Shown here: piece by piece, positions 1 through 8,403 of the stretch | Layout: each line of letters begins with the position of its first letter | Position numbering within the stretch: the first letter of the stretch is position 1 | Source: Rhodococcus sp. H36-A4 | Lineage (GTDB): Bacteria; Actinomycetota; Actinomycetes; Mycobacteriales; Mycobacteriaceae | Direction: 5' to 3' | Assembly: GCF_027158005.1 (NCBI RefSeq) | Contig: NZ_JAPVLQ010000004.1 | Coordinates: forward strand, 406,723-470,722 | Length of the DNA: 64,000 bases | Notes under the pieces: generated by a model | The model's input: the letters and a program-made list of their open reading frames with translations, nothing else | The model's database searches: none | What the model was told of the DNA's origin: nothing | Program-made: the position numbers and the translations under genes

Positions 1-1120
1 TCACGGCCGCGGCGTCGACCCGGTTGGTGAACTCGCGGGCCGCGCTGAGGTCCGCGGTGACGATTGCTTCGGTGTGTCCGGTGCCGTATGCGTCGATGTG
101 CGCGATGGCCTCGTCGATACCGTCGACGACCTTGAGGGCGACGTCGAGGGACAAATATTCCTCGGTCCAGTCCTGTTCGGTGGCGGGCACGAGCCCGGGT
201 AGGTCGCCGTGCACGACGACGCTATGGCTCTGGAAAGCCTGTAGGAGCTGCGGGACGGCAGTCTCGGCGATTGCCGCGTCGACCAGGACGGTCTCTGCTG
301 AATTGCAGACGCTGACGCGTCGAGTTTTCGAATTGAGAACGATCTTCTCGGCCATGAGAAGGTCGGCCGCGGAATGAATGTAAATGTGGCAGTTACCCAC
401 TCCGGTCTCGATCGTCGGTACCGTCGCATCTCGCACGACGGCCGCGATCAGTCCCGCGCCGCCGCGCGGGATCACGACGTCTACCAGCCCTCGTGCCTGG
501 ATCAAATGCGTGACGGAGGACCGATCCGCGCTCGGAAGCAGTTGCACTGCGTCGACCGGAAGACCGCTTGCTGCCAGCGCATTCTGCAACACCTGGACCA
601 ATGCGGCATTGGAACGGGCAGCGGACGAAGATCCCCGCAGCAGCGCCGCATTTCCTGACTTGAAGGCAAGTCCGAACGCATCGACCGTGACGTTGGGTCG
701 GGCCTCGTAGACCATGCCGACGACGCCGAGGGGCACCCGTACCTGGCGAATCTCCAGCCCATTGGGCATAGTCGAACCACGTACGACGCCGCCGATAGGA
801 TCCGGCAGCCCTGCGACCTTACGCAGGCCCGCAGCGATACCGTCGATACGTGTGTCGGTGAGTCGAAGTCTGTCGAGCAGTCCTTCGTCGGTTCCGGCGG
901 CGCGCGCGGCGTCGACATCGGCAGTGTTCGCGGCCAGTACCTCGGGAACTGCCGCCAACAGGGCATCGGCTGCAGCATGCAGCGCAGCGTCCTTGGCTGC
1001 GGTCGTCATCAGCGCCAAGGTCTTCGATGCCACGCGTGCGCGTCGGGCCGCGGTGTGAACCTGCTCACGCGTATCGAGTTCACCGATGGTCGCGTTCGCC
1101 GAAACAGGTGTGACCGTCAT
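1..1120 (-). CDS. proA: Gamma-glutamyl phosphate reductase (3' end cut by window)
   Basis: This is the second enzyme of proline synthesis: NADPH-dependent reduction of gamma-glutamyl phosphate to glutamate-5-semialdehyde in the cytoplasm. Reading from the ATG at 1120 gives 373 residues with no stop before base 1, so roughly the last 40-50 residues are missing. The aldehyde-dehydrogenase-like fold is clear. The loop [16 protein letters not shown] lies at residues 135-150, SGNAALLRG at 155-163, and the catalytic cysteine Cys272 sits in the motif VCNSAET. The partner gene proB lies about 21 kb away at 22631-23764 on the same strand. Downstream genes are outside the window. Confidence 0.97.
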   Translation of the reverse strand, partial: MTVTPVSANATIGELDTREQVHTAARRARVASKTLALMTTAAKDAALHAAADALLAAVPEVLAANTADVDAARAAGTDEGLLDRLRLTDTRIDGIAAGLRKVAGLPDPIGGVVRGSTMPNGLEIRQVRVPLGVVGMVYEARPNVTVDAFGLAFKSGNAALLRGSSSAARSNAALVQVLQNALAASGLPVDAVQLLPSADRSSVTHLIQARGLVDVVIPRGGAGLIAAVVRDATVPTIETGVGNCHIYIHSAADLLMAEKIVLNSKTRRVSVCNSAETVLVDAAIAETAVPQLLQAFQSHSVVVHGDLPGLVPATEQDWTEEYLSLDVALKVVDGIDEAIAHIDAYGTGHTEAIVTADLSAAREFTNRVDAAAV

Positions 1121-1193
1121 GCCCTACACAGTAGCCAGCGGCTTCTTCCAGCACGATGCGGTGCCCCGTGAAGCGAAGATCCTCCGCTCGACG

Positions 1194-2156
1194 CTACGGA
1201 ACGAACCCCAACTTCTTGTCGACGACGTTCCGAAGCTCCTCCGCGTGCGCATATCGGTGGAAGTTGGACACGAAGACTTCGGCCAGCTGCCTCCGCCACC
1301 CGGTGGCATCCCCGCTCATGTGCGGGGTCACGACGAGGTTCGCGGTGGTCCATAGGGGATCGTCCGCAGGGAGTGGTTCGCTGTCGAAGACGTCGAGCGC
1401 TGCACCGGCGACGTGTCCGCTGCGCATGTATTTCACCAGCGCATCGGTGTCGAGTAGTTCACCCCTGCCGACGTTGACCACACGCACACCCGGCTTCGCT
1501 GCAGCTAGAACGCTCGCGTCGACGAGTCCTCTGGTTGCCGCGGTCAGCGGGGCGACCAAAACTAGATAGTCGACGTCGTGCACGACGTCGGCGAGGTCGA
1601 AACTGGCGTGAACGACGCCGAAATCGACATCTCCTGCGCGTGCCGTTCTACCCACGCCCGAGACCGTCATACCTACCGCCGACAACAACCGGGCAATTTC
1701 ACGCCCGATTGCACCGGTGCCGACGATCATTGCGTGTGCAGCATCGATGCGCTCGGTCTCACGATGCTTCCAGACTCGCTGTCGCTGCAGCTCGGCTGAT
1801 TCGGACGAATGCTTGGCAAAACCGAGAATGTGGGCAAGCACGAACTCCGCTATCGGGCGATCGAATACTCCTCGCGAATTCGTCACCACTACATCCGAAG
1901 CCACGAGATCGTCGAACATCAGGGAATCGACGCCCGCGGCAGCTATGTGGATCCACTTCAGATTGTCGAACCTATCCCACACTTGCCGCACGGCGGGCGA
2001 GAAGAAATCCCACAGCAACAGAACGTCCGCCCCAGGCACCGCGTCACCGAGGGAGTCCACTGTGGCGTAGCGCATGTCGGCCACAGCGGCCACTGACTCG
2101 AAGCCTTCGGGGACATTGTCGGCGTGAAATATCACGACGACGGGCCGGTTTGTCAT
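1194..2156 (-). CDS. D-isomer-specific 2-hydroxyacid dehydrogenase
   Basis: NAD(P)-dependent oxidoreductase of 320 residues from the D-2-hydroxyacid dehydrogenase family, interconverting a 2-oxoacid and a D-2-hydroxyacid. The Rossmann motif GTGAIG is at residues 146-151. The catalytic triad positions are visible as Arg231 (NVGRGELLD), Glu260 (FDSEPLP) and His279 (TPHMSG). Its ATG overlaps the stop of the upstream transporter gene by 4 bp, so the two are translationally coupled. It lies 73 bp upstream of proA. From memory, Corynebacterium glutamicum has a similar gene (unkdh) between proB and proA, so this gene may belong to the ancestral proline neighbourhood rather than to the catabolic cluster now attached to it. 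The substrate is not predictable from sequence. Confidence 0.88.
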   Translation of the reverse strand: MTNRPVVVIFHADNVPEGFESVAAVADMRYATVDSLGDAVPGADVLLLWDFFSPAVRQVWDRFDNLKWIHIAAAGVDSLMFDDLVASDVVVTNSRGVFDRPIAEFVLAHILGFAKHSSESAELQRQRVWKHRETERIDAAHAMIVGTGAIGREIARLLSAVGMTVSGVGRTARAGDVDFGVVHASFDLADVVHDVDYLVLVAPLTAATRGLVDASVLAAAKPGVRVVNVGRGELLDTDALVKYMRSGHVAGAALDVFDSEPLPADDPLWTTANLVVTPHMSGDATGWRRQLAEVFVSNFHRYAHAEELRNVVDKKLGFVP

Positions 2157-3604
2157 TTCGATTTGTATCCGACCAGTTCGATGCCTCGAGCGGCCAACTC
2201 GGCGTCGTTGTCACCGGGACACTGATTTCCGCGAAGCGAACGCCCGGCCGTCTCCGGCATCAGAAGAATCGGTACGAATGCAATAGCCGCGGCCAGCATC
2301 ATGTACCAGCCTGGGATCAGGTTCGATCCGGTCCTGTCGATGAGGAATGTCAGAATGAGCGGAGCTGTACCACCGAAGAGTGAAGTGGACACGTTGTAGC
2401 CGATTGCAAAGGCGCCGTAGCGAACCTGTGTCGGAAAAAGCGCCGGCAACGTCGAGGATACGCACGACAACATGATCACGAGGAGAATTCCGAGCCCGAG
2501 CAGACCCACGGTCTGGCCGACGATGCCGGTATTGATGATCAGCAGAAACAGCGGAACACTGAACACGAAATAGCCGACACAAGCAGTGAGCAACAGCGGC
2601 TTTCGACCGACTCGATCGGACAAGGCACCGATCGGATTGATAATGGCCATCAAGATCAGCATGATGACGACAAGCGTGAAATTCGACTGTGTGGTGCTGT
2701 GCCCCAACGTGTCACTGAGGTAGGACGGCAGGAAGGTGAGCACCGTGTAGTACGCAATATTGAGTAGCAGCACGAAACCCATCAGAATGAGGATTCGCTG
2801 CCAGTGGGTCATCGTGGACTTCAGCGAGGCGATCGCTCCGCCCTGCGAGCCTTCCGAGATGGTCTCGCCGTCGGCCTTGGCTTCGGCGAATACCGGCGAA
2901 TCTTCGAGTCGGGTACGCAACCACAGCGCCACCATGCCGAGAGGAAGAGTCAACAAGAACGGGATTCGCCAACCCCATGCCTCCATGGTGTCGTCTCCGA
3001 GACCGAGGTTCAACAGGGTGCACAGCGTCGCGCCTGCGACAGTGCCTGCCAGCGTACCGAATTCGAGAAACGAACCGAAGAAACCTCGACGTTTGTCGGG
3101 CGCATACTCCGCCATGAAGACAGCCGCACCACCGTACTCACCGCCGGTCGAGAATCCCTGCACCAGGCGGCACACCAACAAGAGAATCGGTGCGAAGATG
3201 CCGATGCTGTCGAAGGTAGGCAGGATGCCGATCGCCGCGGTCGCCAGGGACATCATCGTCACGGTCAGGACGAGCACCTTTTGGCGACCGATTCGGTCAC
3301 CGAGAGGTCCGAGTACGATCCCACCGATCGGCCGAATGATGAACGATGCCGCCAAGACTGCGAATGTCGAGAGCAGGCTCGCTCCCCCATCCTCGGATGG
3401 GAAGAAGTTCGCGGCGATATACACCGCCAGATAGCCGTACACGGCATAGTCGAACCACTCGACGGCGTTGCCCAGGGCAGAACCGCCGATAGCGAGGTGG
3501 AGAGTCTTGGTTTCTTTCCGAGTCAGTTCCTTGGTATTCGGCGGATACCCTGTGATCGGGTGACCATCTGCGTCGGCTGTCGGGCTTTTGGGTGACTGTG
3601 TCAC
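2153..3604 (-). CDS. MFS transporter, metabolite:H+ symporter (MHS/ProP-like) family
   Basis: A 483-residue major facilitator protein with twelve predicted membrane segments. Typical MHS motifs are present: GNAVEWFDYAVYG at the first helix, the loop 2-3 signature GDRIGRQKV, and RLVQGFSTGGEYGGA in helix 4-5. MHS members import compatible solutes (proline, betaine, ectoine, as in ProP) or dicarboxylates by proton symport. Its place after an ectoine-hydrolase-like gene and a deacetylase suggests it brings in the substrate of this pathway, plausibly ectoine. The GTG start at 3604 has a purine-rich AGAGG nine bases upstream. A 99-bp gap separates it from the M20 gene, so it may have its own promoter as well as read-through. 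Confidence 0.9.
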   Translation of the reverse strand: MTQSPKSPTADADGHPITGYPPNTKELTRKETKTLHLAIGGSALGNAVEWFDYAVYGYLAVYIAANFFPSEDGGASLLSTFAVLAASFIIRPIGGIVLGPLGDRIGRQKVLVLTVTMMSLATAAIGILPTFDSIGIFAPILLLVCRLVQGFSTGGEYGGAAVFMAEYAPDKRRGFFGSFLEFGTLAGTVAGATLCTLLNLGLGDDTMEAWGWRIPFLLTLPLGMVALWLRTRLEDSPVFAEAKADGETISEGSQGGAIASLKSTMTHWQRILILMGFVLLLNIAYYTVLTFLPSYLSDTLGHSTTQSNFTLVVIMLILMAIINPIGALSDRVGRKPLLLTACVGYFVFSVPLFLLIINTGIVGQTVGLLGLGILLVIMLSCVSSTLPALFPTQVRYGAFAIGYNVSTSLFGGTAPLILTFLIDRTGSNLIPGWYMMLAAAIAFVPILLMPETAGRSLRGNQCPGDNDAELAARGIELVGYKSK

Positions 3605-3703
3605 TGTCCAATACCTCTCGCTGTGTGATGAAAATGAAGCGGCGGGTTGGTCCTGTGCAGCGGTTCACGTTACTTGCGTATACATCTCGGGTTCGTGCAA
3701 CCC

Positions 3704-4927
3704 CTAGGTTGTAGCCATAACACCTGGTAACTGCGCGTTTCTGAACGCAATGAGTGCATACGCCGCTGCGCTGTCACATAATTGGCGCACGGACACAGAC
3801 TCGTCGGGCTGGTGAGCTTGCATTTCGATCTCGCCAGGACCTAGCACGATGGTGGGAATACCCATGTCGCGCACGATGAAACCGCCGTCGCACGACGCGG
3901 TCCAGATGTCGGTGCCGTAAGGTCCGGCCGAGTCGGCCACTGCAGCGAGAGCAGAGTGCACGATATCGGAATCTTTGCTGGTCAGAAAGCCGGGCATCTC
4001 CATCGAGACGTGCACTGTTACCTCGATCCCGTCGCCGATGATCCCGGCCGCGGCAATGCGTCGATGCAGCTGGGCCGCCACGAGATGAGCATCTTCTCCT
4101 GGTAGCAACCGCCGGTCCACGGTAATCACGGCGCAGTCGGCAACCATCGAGGTCCCGGTTCCGCCGGAGACAGTACCGACGTTGAACGTTGCTGCTCCCA
4201 GCACCGGGTGAGCGCCGGCACGTAGTTCCTCGCCTATCGCGTCGATCACTACGATTATCTGCGCCGCCGCCGAGATTGCGTTACGCCCGTTGGACGGCCG
4301 CCCTGCATGAGCCGAACGCCCCCGTACGGTGATCTCGAGATTCGCTGCACCTCGACACCCGATGATGGTCATCAGATCCGTAGGTTCGGCGACAATACAC
4401 CGAGAATAGCTACGGCGCTTGCCTGTTCGTACGAAAGACCGAATTCCCAGTCCGTTGTCTTCCTCGTCGACAAGACACGCCAACGATACGGGCGCGGAAC
4501 CTACTGCACCGCAACGCTTCAGGGCGGCCATAGCGACTACGACGGCCGCTAGTCCCCCCTTCATATCGCATGCGCCCCGTCCGTACAGGCGCCCGCCGCG
4601 CACTGTTGCCGCGAAGGGATCCCTCGACCATCCGCCTCCTGCCGGTACGACGTCGGAGTGCCCGAGAAACAACACACCAGGTTCTTCGCTTCCCCCGACC
4701 GACACCATGACGTTCGGCCGTCCCGGTGCAACCTCGTCGATCTCGATGTCGAATCCGAGCTCGCGGCACGTGTCGGCCAGCACTTCGGCCACGCATTCCT
4801 CGGTACCACCGGGGTTTTCTCCCCCCGCATCGATCAGCGCCGACGCCAGCGCCACCAGCTCACCTTCGTCGATCGCAGCCAGTACCCGAGCCTCCAGTTC
4901 GGCTCGACTGTTCGATCTTCCCCTCAT
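3704..4927 (-). CDS. M20 family deacetylase/peptidase (ArgE/DapE-like), candidate N-acetyl-diaminobutyrate deacetylase
   Basis: A 407-residue zinc-dependent amidohydrolase of the ArgE/DapE/ACY1 family. Metal and catalytic residues are recognisable: His90 in GHSDVVP, Asp121 in GRGACDMKGG, Glu155-Glu156 in VDEEDNG, and a late His in QAHQPDE. The family removes acyl groups from amino acids such as N-acetylornithine. I chose the ATG at 4927, which overlaps the stop of the aminotransferase gene (ATGA), over an upstream in-frame start inside that gene. Next to a DoeA-like hydrolase, the obvious substrate is N2-acetyl-L-2,4-diaminobutyrate, one carbon shorter than N2-acetylornithine. In known ectoine pathways this step is done by DoeB, which belongs to a different family (AstE/AspA), so the assignment is inference. 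Confidence 0.88.
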   Translation of the reverse strand: MRGRSNSRAELEARVLAAIDEGELVALASALIDAGGENPGGTEECVAEVLADTCRELGFDIEIDEVAPGRPNVMVSVGGSEEPGVLFLGHSDVVPAGGGWSRDPFAATVRGGRLYGRGACDMKGGLAAVVVAMAALKRCGAVGSAPVSLACLVDEEDNGLGIRSFVRTGKRRSYSRCIVAEPTDLMTIIGCRGAANLEITVRGRSAHAGRPSNGRNAISAAAQIIVVIDAIGEELRAGAHPVLGAATFNVGTVSGGTGTSMVADCAVITVDRRLLPGEDAHLVAAQLHRRIAAAGIIGDGIEVTVHVSMEMPGFLTSKDSDIVHSALAAVADSAGPYGTDIWTASCDGGFIVRDMGIPTIVLGPGEIEMQAHQPDESVSVRQLCDSAAAYALIAFRNAQLPGVMATT

Positions 4928-6195
4928 CGAGTGGAATCGGCATTTCGTCGAATGGCATGTGCAGTCCGCGGCACGGAATCGAGAGATCGAAGCGAGAGCG
5001 ACTTGTCCACTGCCGCTGCCAGTCGCTTGACGCCCTCGTCGATACGCTCGGGCGAGGAAGATGCAAAACACAGCCGCAGGGAATCTTCGAATTTGCCGCC
5101 GACCGACAACGCCGGGCCGGGAATGTAAGCAACGCCTTCGGCAAGAGCGACTTCGAACAGCGCCTGTGTGGACAGCGCGGCGGCGTCGCCTCTCAGTGTC
5201 GCCCAGAGAAAGAAACCGCCTTCCGGGTCGGTAGTCGAGATCCGATCACCGAAATACTTGTCGAGACTGCGTTGCATTGCGATTTTGCGTGGGCGATATA
5301 CCGCACTCAACGAACGCAGATGCGTCGCGAGGTGTCCTCGTCGGATGAATTCGGCGATCATTCGTTGCCCCGGAAGGTTGGTGCACGTGTCCATCGCCTG
5401 CTTGGAGTTGATCAATAGCTGTCGCGCCTCGGGCGCCGCGTCGACCCAACCGACTCGAAGCCCGGGGGCGATCATCTTGGAAAAGGTCCGCACCGAGAAG
5501 AGGAGTGGATCGTTCGGGCTCAGAGATTGGAAGCTCGGGATGTGTTCGCCCTCGAATCGGAGCAGACCGTACGGATCGTCGTCGAGAATGACCGAACCCC
5601 ATCTGTGCGCCAATTCCAGCAGCAACTTTCGTCGCGCCAGTGACATCGTTGTGCCCGAGGGGTTTTGAAAGTTCGGGATGACGTAAATCATCTTGGGCAG
5701 CCGGCCTGCGGCCTCGACCAGATCGGGCAGCGCCTCCACCACGAGGCCGTCGGCATCCATCGGCGCTTCGAGCACGTCGCCCCCGTAGCTCAGGACGGTG
5801 GCGGTCCCGTTGGTGTACGTGGGACTTTCGACGATCACGAGATCCCCGGGATCGACGAACAGCTTGCATGCAAGATCGAGGCCCTGCATACCACCGGACG
5901 TGATGACGATGCGATCAGAAGACGACGGTTCACCGACCGAATCGAGATATCCCAGGAGTGCGTCGAGTAGACCCGGGTCGCCCTCGGTGGCCGCGTAGTC
6001 CATGGCATCGGCCGTGAGAACGGTAGCGGCGATTTCCGAAAATATCTCGGCTGGAACGGTTTCCGAAGCAGGCGAACCCATCGCGAACCGGACGATATCG
6101 TGCTTTTGAGCGGCTAGAAGCGATGTCGACGAGTCGATCACCGATCCCACCAGCTTGTCGGTGCGCAGGGACCACGGAATGGTGGTGGCGATCAT
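4924..6195 (-). CDS. PLP-dependent aminotransferase, class I/II (2-aminoadipate/MocR-type domain)
   Basis: A 423-residue fold-type I aminotransferase without the N-terminal GntR domain that MocR regulators carry. Visible motifs are the Asn in NFQNPSG, the Asp and Tyr in LDDDPYG, the PLP lysine in VRTFSKMIAPGLRVGW, and the substrate-carboxylate Arg near the C-terminus (SLRLCF). It resembles LysN-type 2-aminoadipate transaminases and related valine/aromatic aminotransferases. The ATG lies 3 bp after the stop of the M24 gene with a strong GAAGGAG ribosome site. The 3' end overlaps the M20 gene by 4 bp, so it is part of the same transcript. Its exact reaction in this pathway is unclear, because the class III aminotransferase at 12782 better fits the diaminobutyrate step. 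Confidence 0.88.
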   Translation of the reverse strand: MIATTIPWSLRTDKLVGSVIDSSTSLLAAQKHDIVRFAMGSPASETVPAEIFSEIAATVLTADAMDYAATEGDPGLLDALLGYLDSVGEPSSSDRIVITSGGMQGLDLACKLFVDPGDLVIVESPTYTNGTATVLSYGGDVLEAPMDADGLVVEALPDLVEAAGRLPKMIYVIPNFQNPSGTTMSLARRKLLLELAHRWGSVILDDDPYGLLRFEGEHIPSFQSLSPNDPLLFSVRTFSKMIAPGLRVGWVDAAPEARQLLINSKQAMDTCTNLPGQRMIAEFIRRGHLATHLRSLSAVYRPRKIAMQRSLDKYFGDRISTTDPEGGFFLWATLRGDAAALSTQALFEVALAEGVAYIPGPALSVGGKFEDSLRLCFASSSPERIDEGVKRLAAAVDKSLSLRSLDSVPRTAHAIRRNADSTR

Positions 6196-6198
6196 GTC

Positions 6199-7506
6199 TC
6201 ACTCCTTCGTCAGTAGTTGCCGCGGGAAATCGGTGAAAGTCTCGACGCCGCGTTCGGTCACGCGAACGGCCTCGGATACCTCGTATCCGTAGTCGTCCAT
6301 CCACATTCCTCCGATGATGTGGAACGTCATGTTCTCGGTCAGAACCGTGTCGTCGTCGGTTCTGATGCTCACTGTCCGCTCGCCCCAGTCGGGCGCGTAG
6401 GCGATACCGATCGAGTACCCGATGCGCGACGGCTTGTGCAGTCCATGCTTGGCAAGACTGACGTTCCATACCTGCGCAAGTTCGGTGGTGCTGGCGCCGG
6501 GACGAACGGAATCGAGGACCTCGTTCAGCGCCTCACCGGTGGCACGAGCCAGGTAGTCGAGCCGCTTGCTCGGCTTACCCAGAACAATCGTGCGAGCCAT
6601 CGGGATGTGGTATCGCCGGAATACACCGGCAAGTTCGACCACAGTGGTCTCACCTTCGACGAACACCTGATCCGACCAGGTGAGGTGCGGAGTGTCCGCA
6701 CCTGCTCCGGTCGGCAGCATCGGCACAATTGCCGGATGGTCGCCACCGAAGTCGACGGTGCCCTTGATCTGTGCATTCATGATCGCCGCCGCCGCGTCGC
6801 ACTGCCGCAGTCCGACGCCGATCGCATCGAAGGCCGCCCCCATCGCTGATTCGCACACCTGCGCGGCACCCCGCATGAGGTCGATCTCGGCCGGGCTCTT
6901 GACGACGCGAACCCAATTGATCAACTCGAACGAGTCGGTGAACTGGTACTCGGGCAATGACTTCACCAAGGCTTCGAACGCTTTGGGGCTGAAGTAGTAG
7001 GAATCCATCTCCAGGCCCACCAGACCGTGGGAGAAGTTGTTGACCACTCCCAGTTCGCGTAATTTCTGTGCAACCCATACGAACGGGTGTGTTTCCTTGC
7101 GCTGCACGAATGTTTCCGGGTACCCGAAGGTCTGGTCCTGAGGCAGCCAGGAGGTACGGAATGCGCCGTTGGCGTCCATCTCCCTGGCGAAGAAGTACAG
7201 GTCGCCCTCGAGCGGCACGTACAGGACTTGCGGTGTGTAGAAGGAGAGCGCGTTGTAACCCAACAGGTAGTAGAGATTGGACGGGTCCGTGACGATCAGC
7301 GCCGTGAGATGCTGCCGGGCCATTCGCTCTCGCACTGTGGCCAGGCGATGGGAGTACTCGTCTTCGGTGAACGTGATCGGCGTGGTGTTGGGAAGGTCTG
7401 CATACTCTGCCAGCCCGGGGGCGTGGCGTGGACCGACAGCGCTGGTGAATGTGACTGCTGGTTCGGCTGGATCGATCGGTTCGACTGGGTGCCCGGACTC
7501 GTTCAC
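6199..7506 (-). CDS. doeA: Ectoine hydrolase-like protein (DoeA/EutD; M24 creatinase-type fold)
   Basis: About 435 residues with an N-terminal creatinase domain and a C-terminal pita-bread (M24) domain. Stretches such as VTDPSNLYYLLGY, DANGAFRTSWL, VGLEMDSYYFS, GDHPAIVP, APDWGERT and TFHIIGGMWMDDYG match what I remember of DoeA from Halomonas elongata and EutD from Ruegeria. DoeA opens the ectoine ring to N-acetyl-2,4-diaminobutyrate. The aspartate metal ligands of methionine aminopeptidases are not evident (VVELAGVFRRYHIPMART occupies that place), as expected for creatinase-type members. I chose the GTG at 7506, preceded by AAAGGGGG six bases away. An ATG at 7527 is in frame but lies in the leader hairpin. 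It is the first gene of a unit running down to 1194, and an operator palindrome lies 52 bp upstream. The gene symbol is tentative. Confidence 0.82.
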   Translation of the reverse strand: MNESGHPVEPIDPAEPAVTFTSAVGPRHAPGLAEYADLPNTTPITFTEDEYSHRLATVRERMARQHLTALIVTDPSNLYYLLGYNALSFYTPQVLYVPLEGDLYFFAREMDANGAFRTSWLPQDQTFGYPETFVQRKETHPFVWVAQKLRELGVVNNFSHGLVGLEMDSYYFSPKAFEALVKSLPEYQFTDSFELINWVRVVKSPAEIDLMRGAAQVCESAMGAAFDAIGVGLRQCDAAAAIMNAQIKGTVDFGGDHPAIVPMLPTGAGADTPHLTWSDQVFVEGETTVVELAGVFRRYHIPMARTIVLGKPSKRLDYLARATGEALNEVLDSVRPGASTTELAQVWNVSLAKHGLHKPSRIGYSIGIAYAPDWGERTVSIRTDDDTVLTENMTFHIIGGMWMDDYGYEVSEAVRVTERGVETFTDFPRQLLTKE

Positions 7507-7511
7507 TCGTA

Positions 7512-7550
7512 CCCCCTTTCGGGGCATCGCGGGAGGCTCGAGGCCTCCCG
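7512..7550 (-). promoter_or_regulatory. Two hairpins in the 5' leader of the ectoine hydrolase gene, one covering its Shine-Dalgarno
   Basis: Between the operator and the GTG at 7506 the transcript can form two stems. The first has perfect 8-bp arms CGGGAGGC and GCCTCCCG (7530-7537 and 7543-7550) with a 5-nt loop. The second, CCCC-GAAA-GGGG at 7513-7524, has a GNRA-type tetraloop, and its 3' arm is the ribosome binding site itself. This arrangement could modulate translation. The structure is seen in sequence; a regulatory role is inference. Confidence 0.5.
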
Positions 7551-7557
7551 TGCATTT

Positions 7558-7577
7558 TGCAGATTGTTGACAATCAG
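7558..7577. promoter_or_regulatory. Operator palindrome 2, probable GntR/FCD site
   Basis: Arms GATTGT and ACAATC (7562-7567, 7570-7575) flank a central TG. Read on the minus strand, the 18 bases from 7575 to 7558 are identical to 14075-14092 in the other operator. A plausible minus-strand promoter places TTGCAG at 7600-7605 and TAGCCT at 7576-7581 with an 18-bp spacer. The palindrome would then cover the transcription start, a position typical for repression. Confidence 0.7.
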
Positions 7578-7663
7578 GCTATGCGGAAGAGTCCAGGTGC
7601 TGCAAGAGAACTCGTGTTACTTCTTCGTTTCGATCAGTCGCACGCTGTCCACAACGTGCACGC

Positions 7664-8389
7664 TCAGTCGGCCACGGCGCCGACGCGGCCGCCGAACCCA
7701 TCGGCAGCCGCCTCGGCCTGCATGGACCGACTCAGATCATGAATCGCAGTGTCCATGTGCTCATGTAAACCTGCTTCGAGTGCAGCCCAATCCGAACCCA
7801 GGAGTAGGTCCACCAACAATTGATGCTCCTCGACCAACGCCTCGGGCCGGAAGTAGGCCGTCTCCAAGTTGGCCATACAGATGCGCGCCTCCGCTGCCAA
7901 TGTGGCGTACATCCTCGACATCCGACTGTTCGACGTCGCAGCAACCATCGCCGTGTGGAACGCCAGGTCCCGCTCGGCCAGACCGAACCAATCCGCTGAG
8001 TCGATGAACGGTTGCATCTGGTCGACGATTGCCGACAACTCTGCCGCCGTCGCCTTCAGGACGGTGATCTCGCCGTGGACGAGCGTCCATGCGGCACCGA
8101 CTTCGATCGCCGCGCGGGCCTCGTATATCTCGGCGACGTCGTCGACGCTGAGCTCGACAACGAACACACCGCGATTTCGGTAGCTGATCAACAAACCTTC
8201 CTGATTCAGCCGCTGGAGCGCTTCGCGAACCGGGCCACGCGAAATCCCCAGCTCGGCAGCAACATTGGCTTCGTTGATCTGCTCGCCCGGTGCATAGGAT
8301 CCGTCGATGATGCGATCACGAATCTGATCGGCTATCACCATCGACGTATTTCGGGCATCGATCGGGGTCAATCTTCGGGAACCTGACAT
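7664..8389 (-). CDS. GntR family transcriptional regulator, FCD (FadR) subfamily
   Basis: A 241-residue regulator with a winged helix at about residues 10-75 (IADQIRDRIIDGSYAPGEQINEANVAAELGISRGPVREALQRL in outline) and an FCD ligand-binding domain after it. FCD proteins usually bind small carboxylates, sometimes through a metal held by conserved histidines and an aspartate. Candidates here are the AERDLAFH, EEHQLLV and LHEHMDTA segments. I chose the ATG at 8389, with AGGAGG seven bases upstream, over a TTG two codons earlier. It is the last gene of the unit that starts at 14047 and lies 14 bp after the aldehyde dehydrogenase gene, so it would be autoregulated through the palindrome at 14071-14092. 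The known ectoine regulator EnuR belongs to a different (MocR) branch. Confidence 0.92.
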   Translation of the reverse strand: MSGSRRLTPIDARNTSMVIADQIRDRIIDGSYAPGEQINEANVAAELGISRGPVREALQRLNQEGLLISYRNRGVFVVELSVDDVAEIYEARAAIEVGAAWTLVHGEITVLKATAAELSAIVDQMQPFIDSADWFGLAERDLAFHTAMVAATSNSRMSRMYATLAAEARICMANLETAYFRPEALVEEHQLLVDLLLGSDWAALEAGLHEHMDTAIHDLSRSMQAEAAADGFGGRVGAVAD

Positions 8390-8403
8390 ATGCAAACCTC
8401 CTG

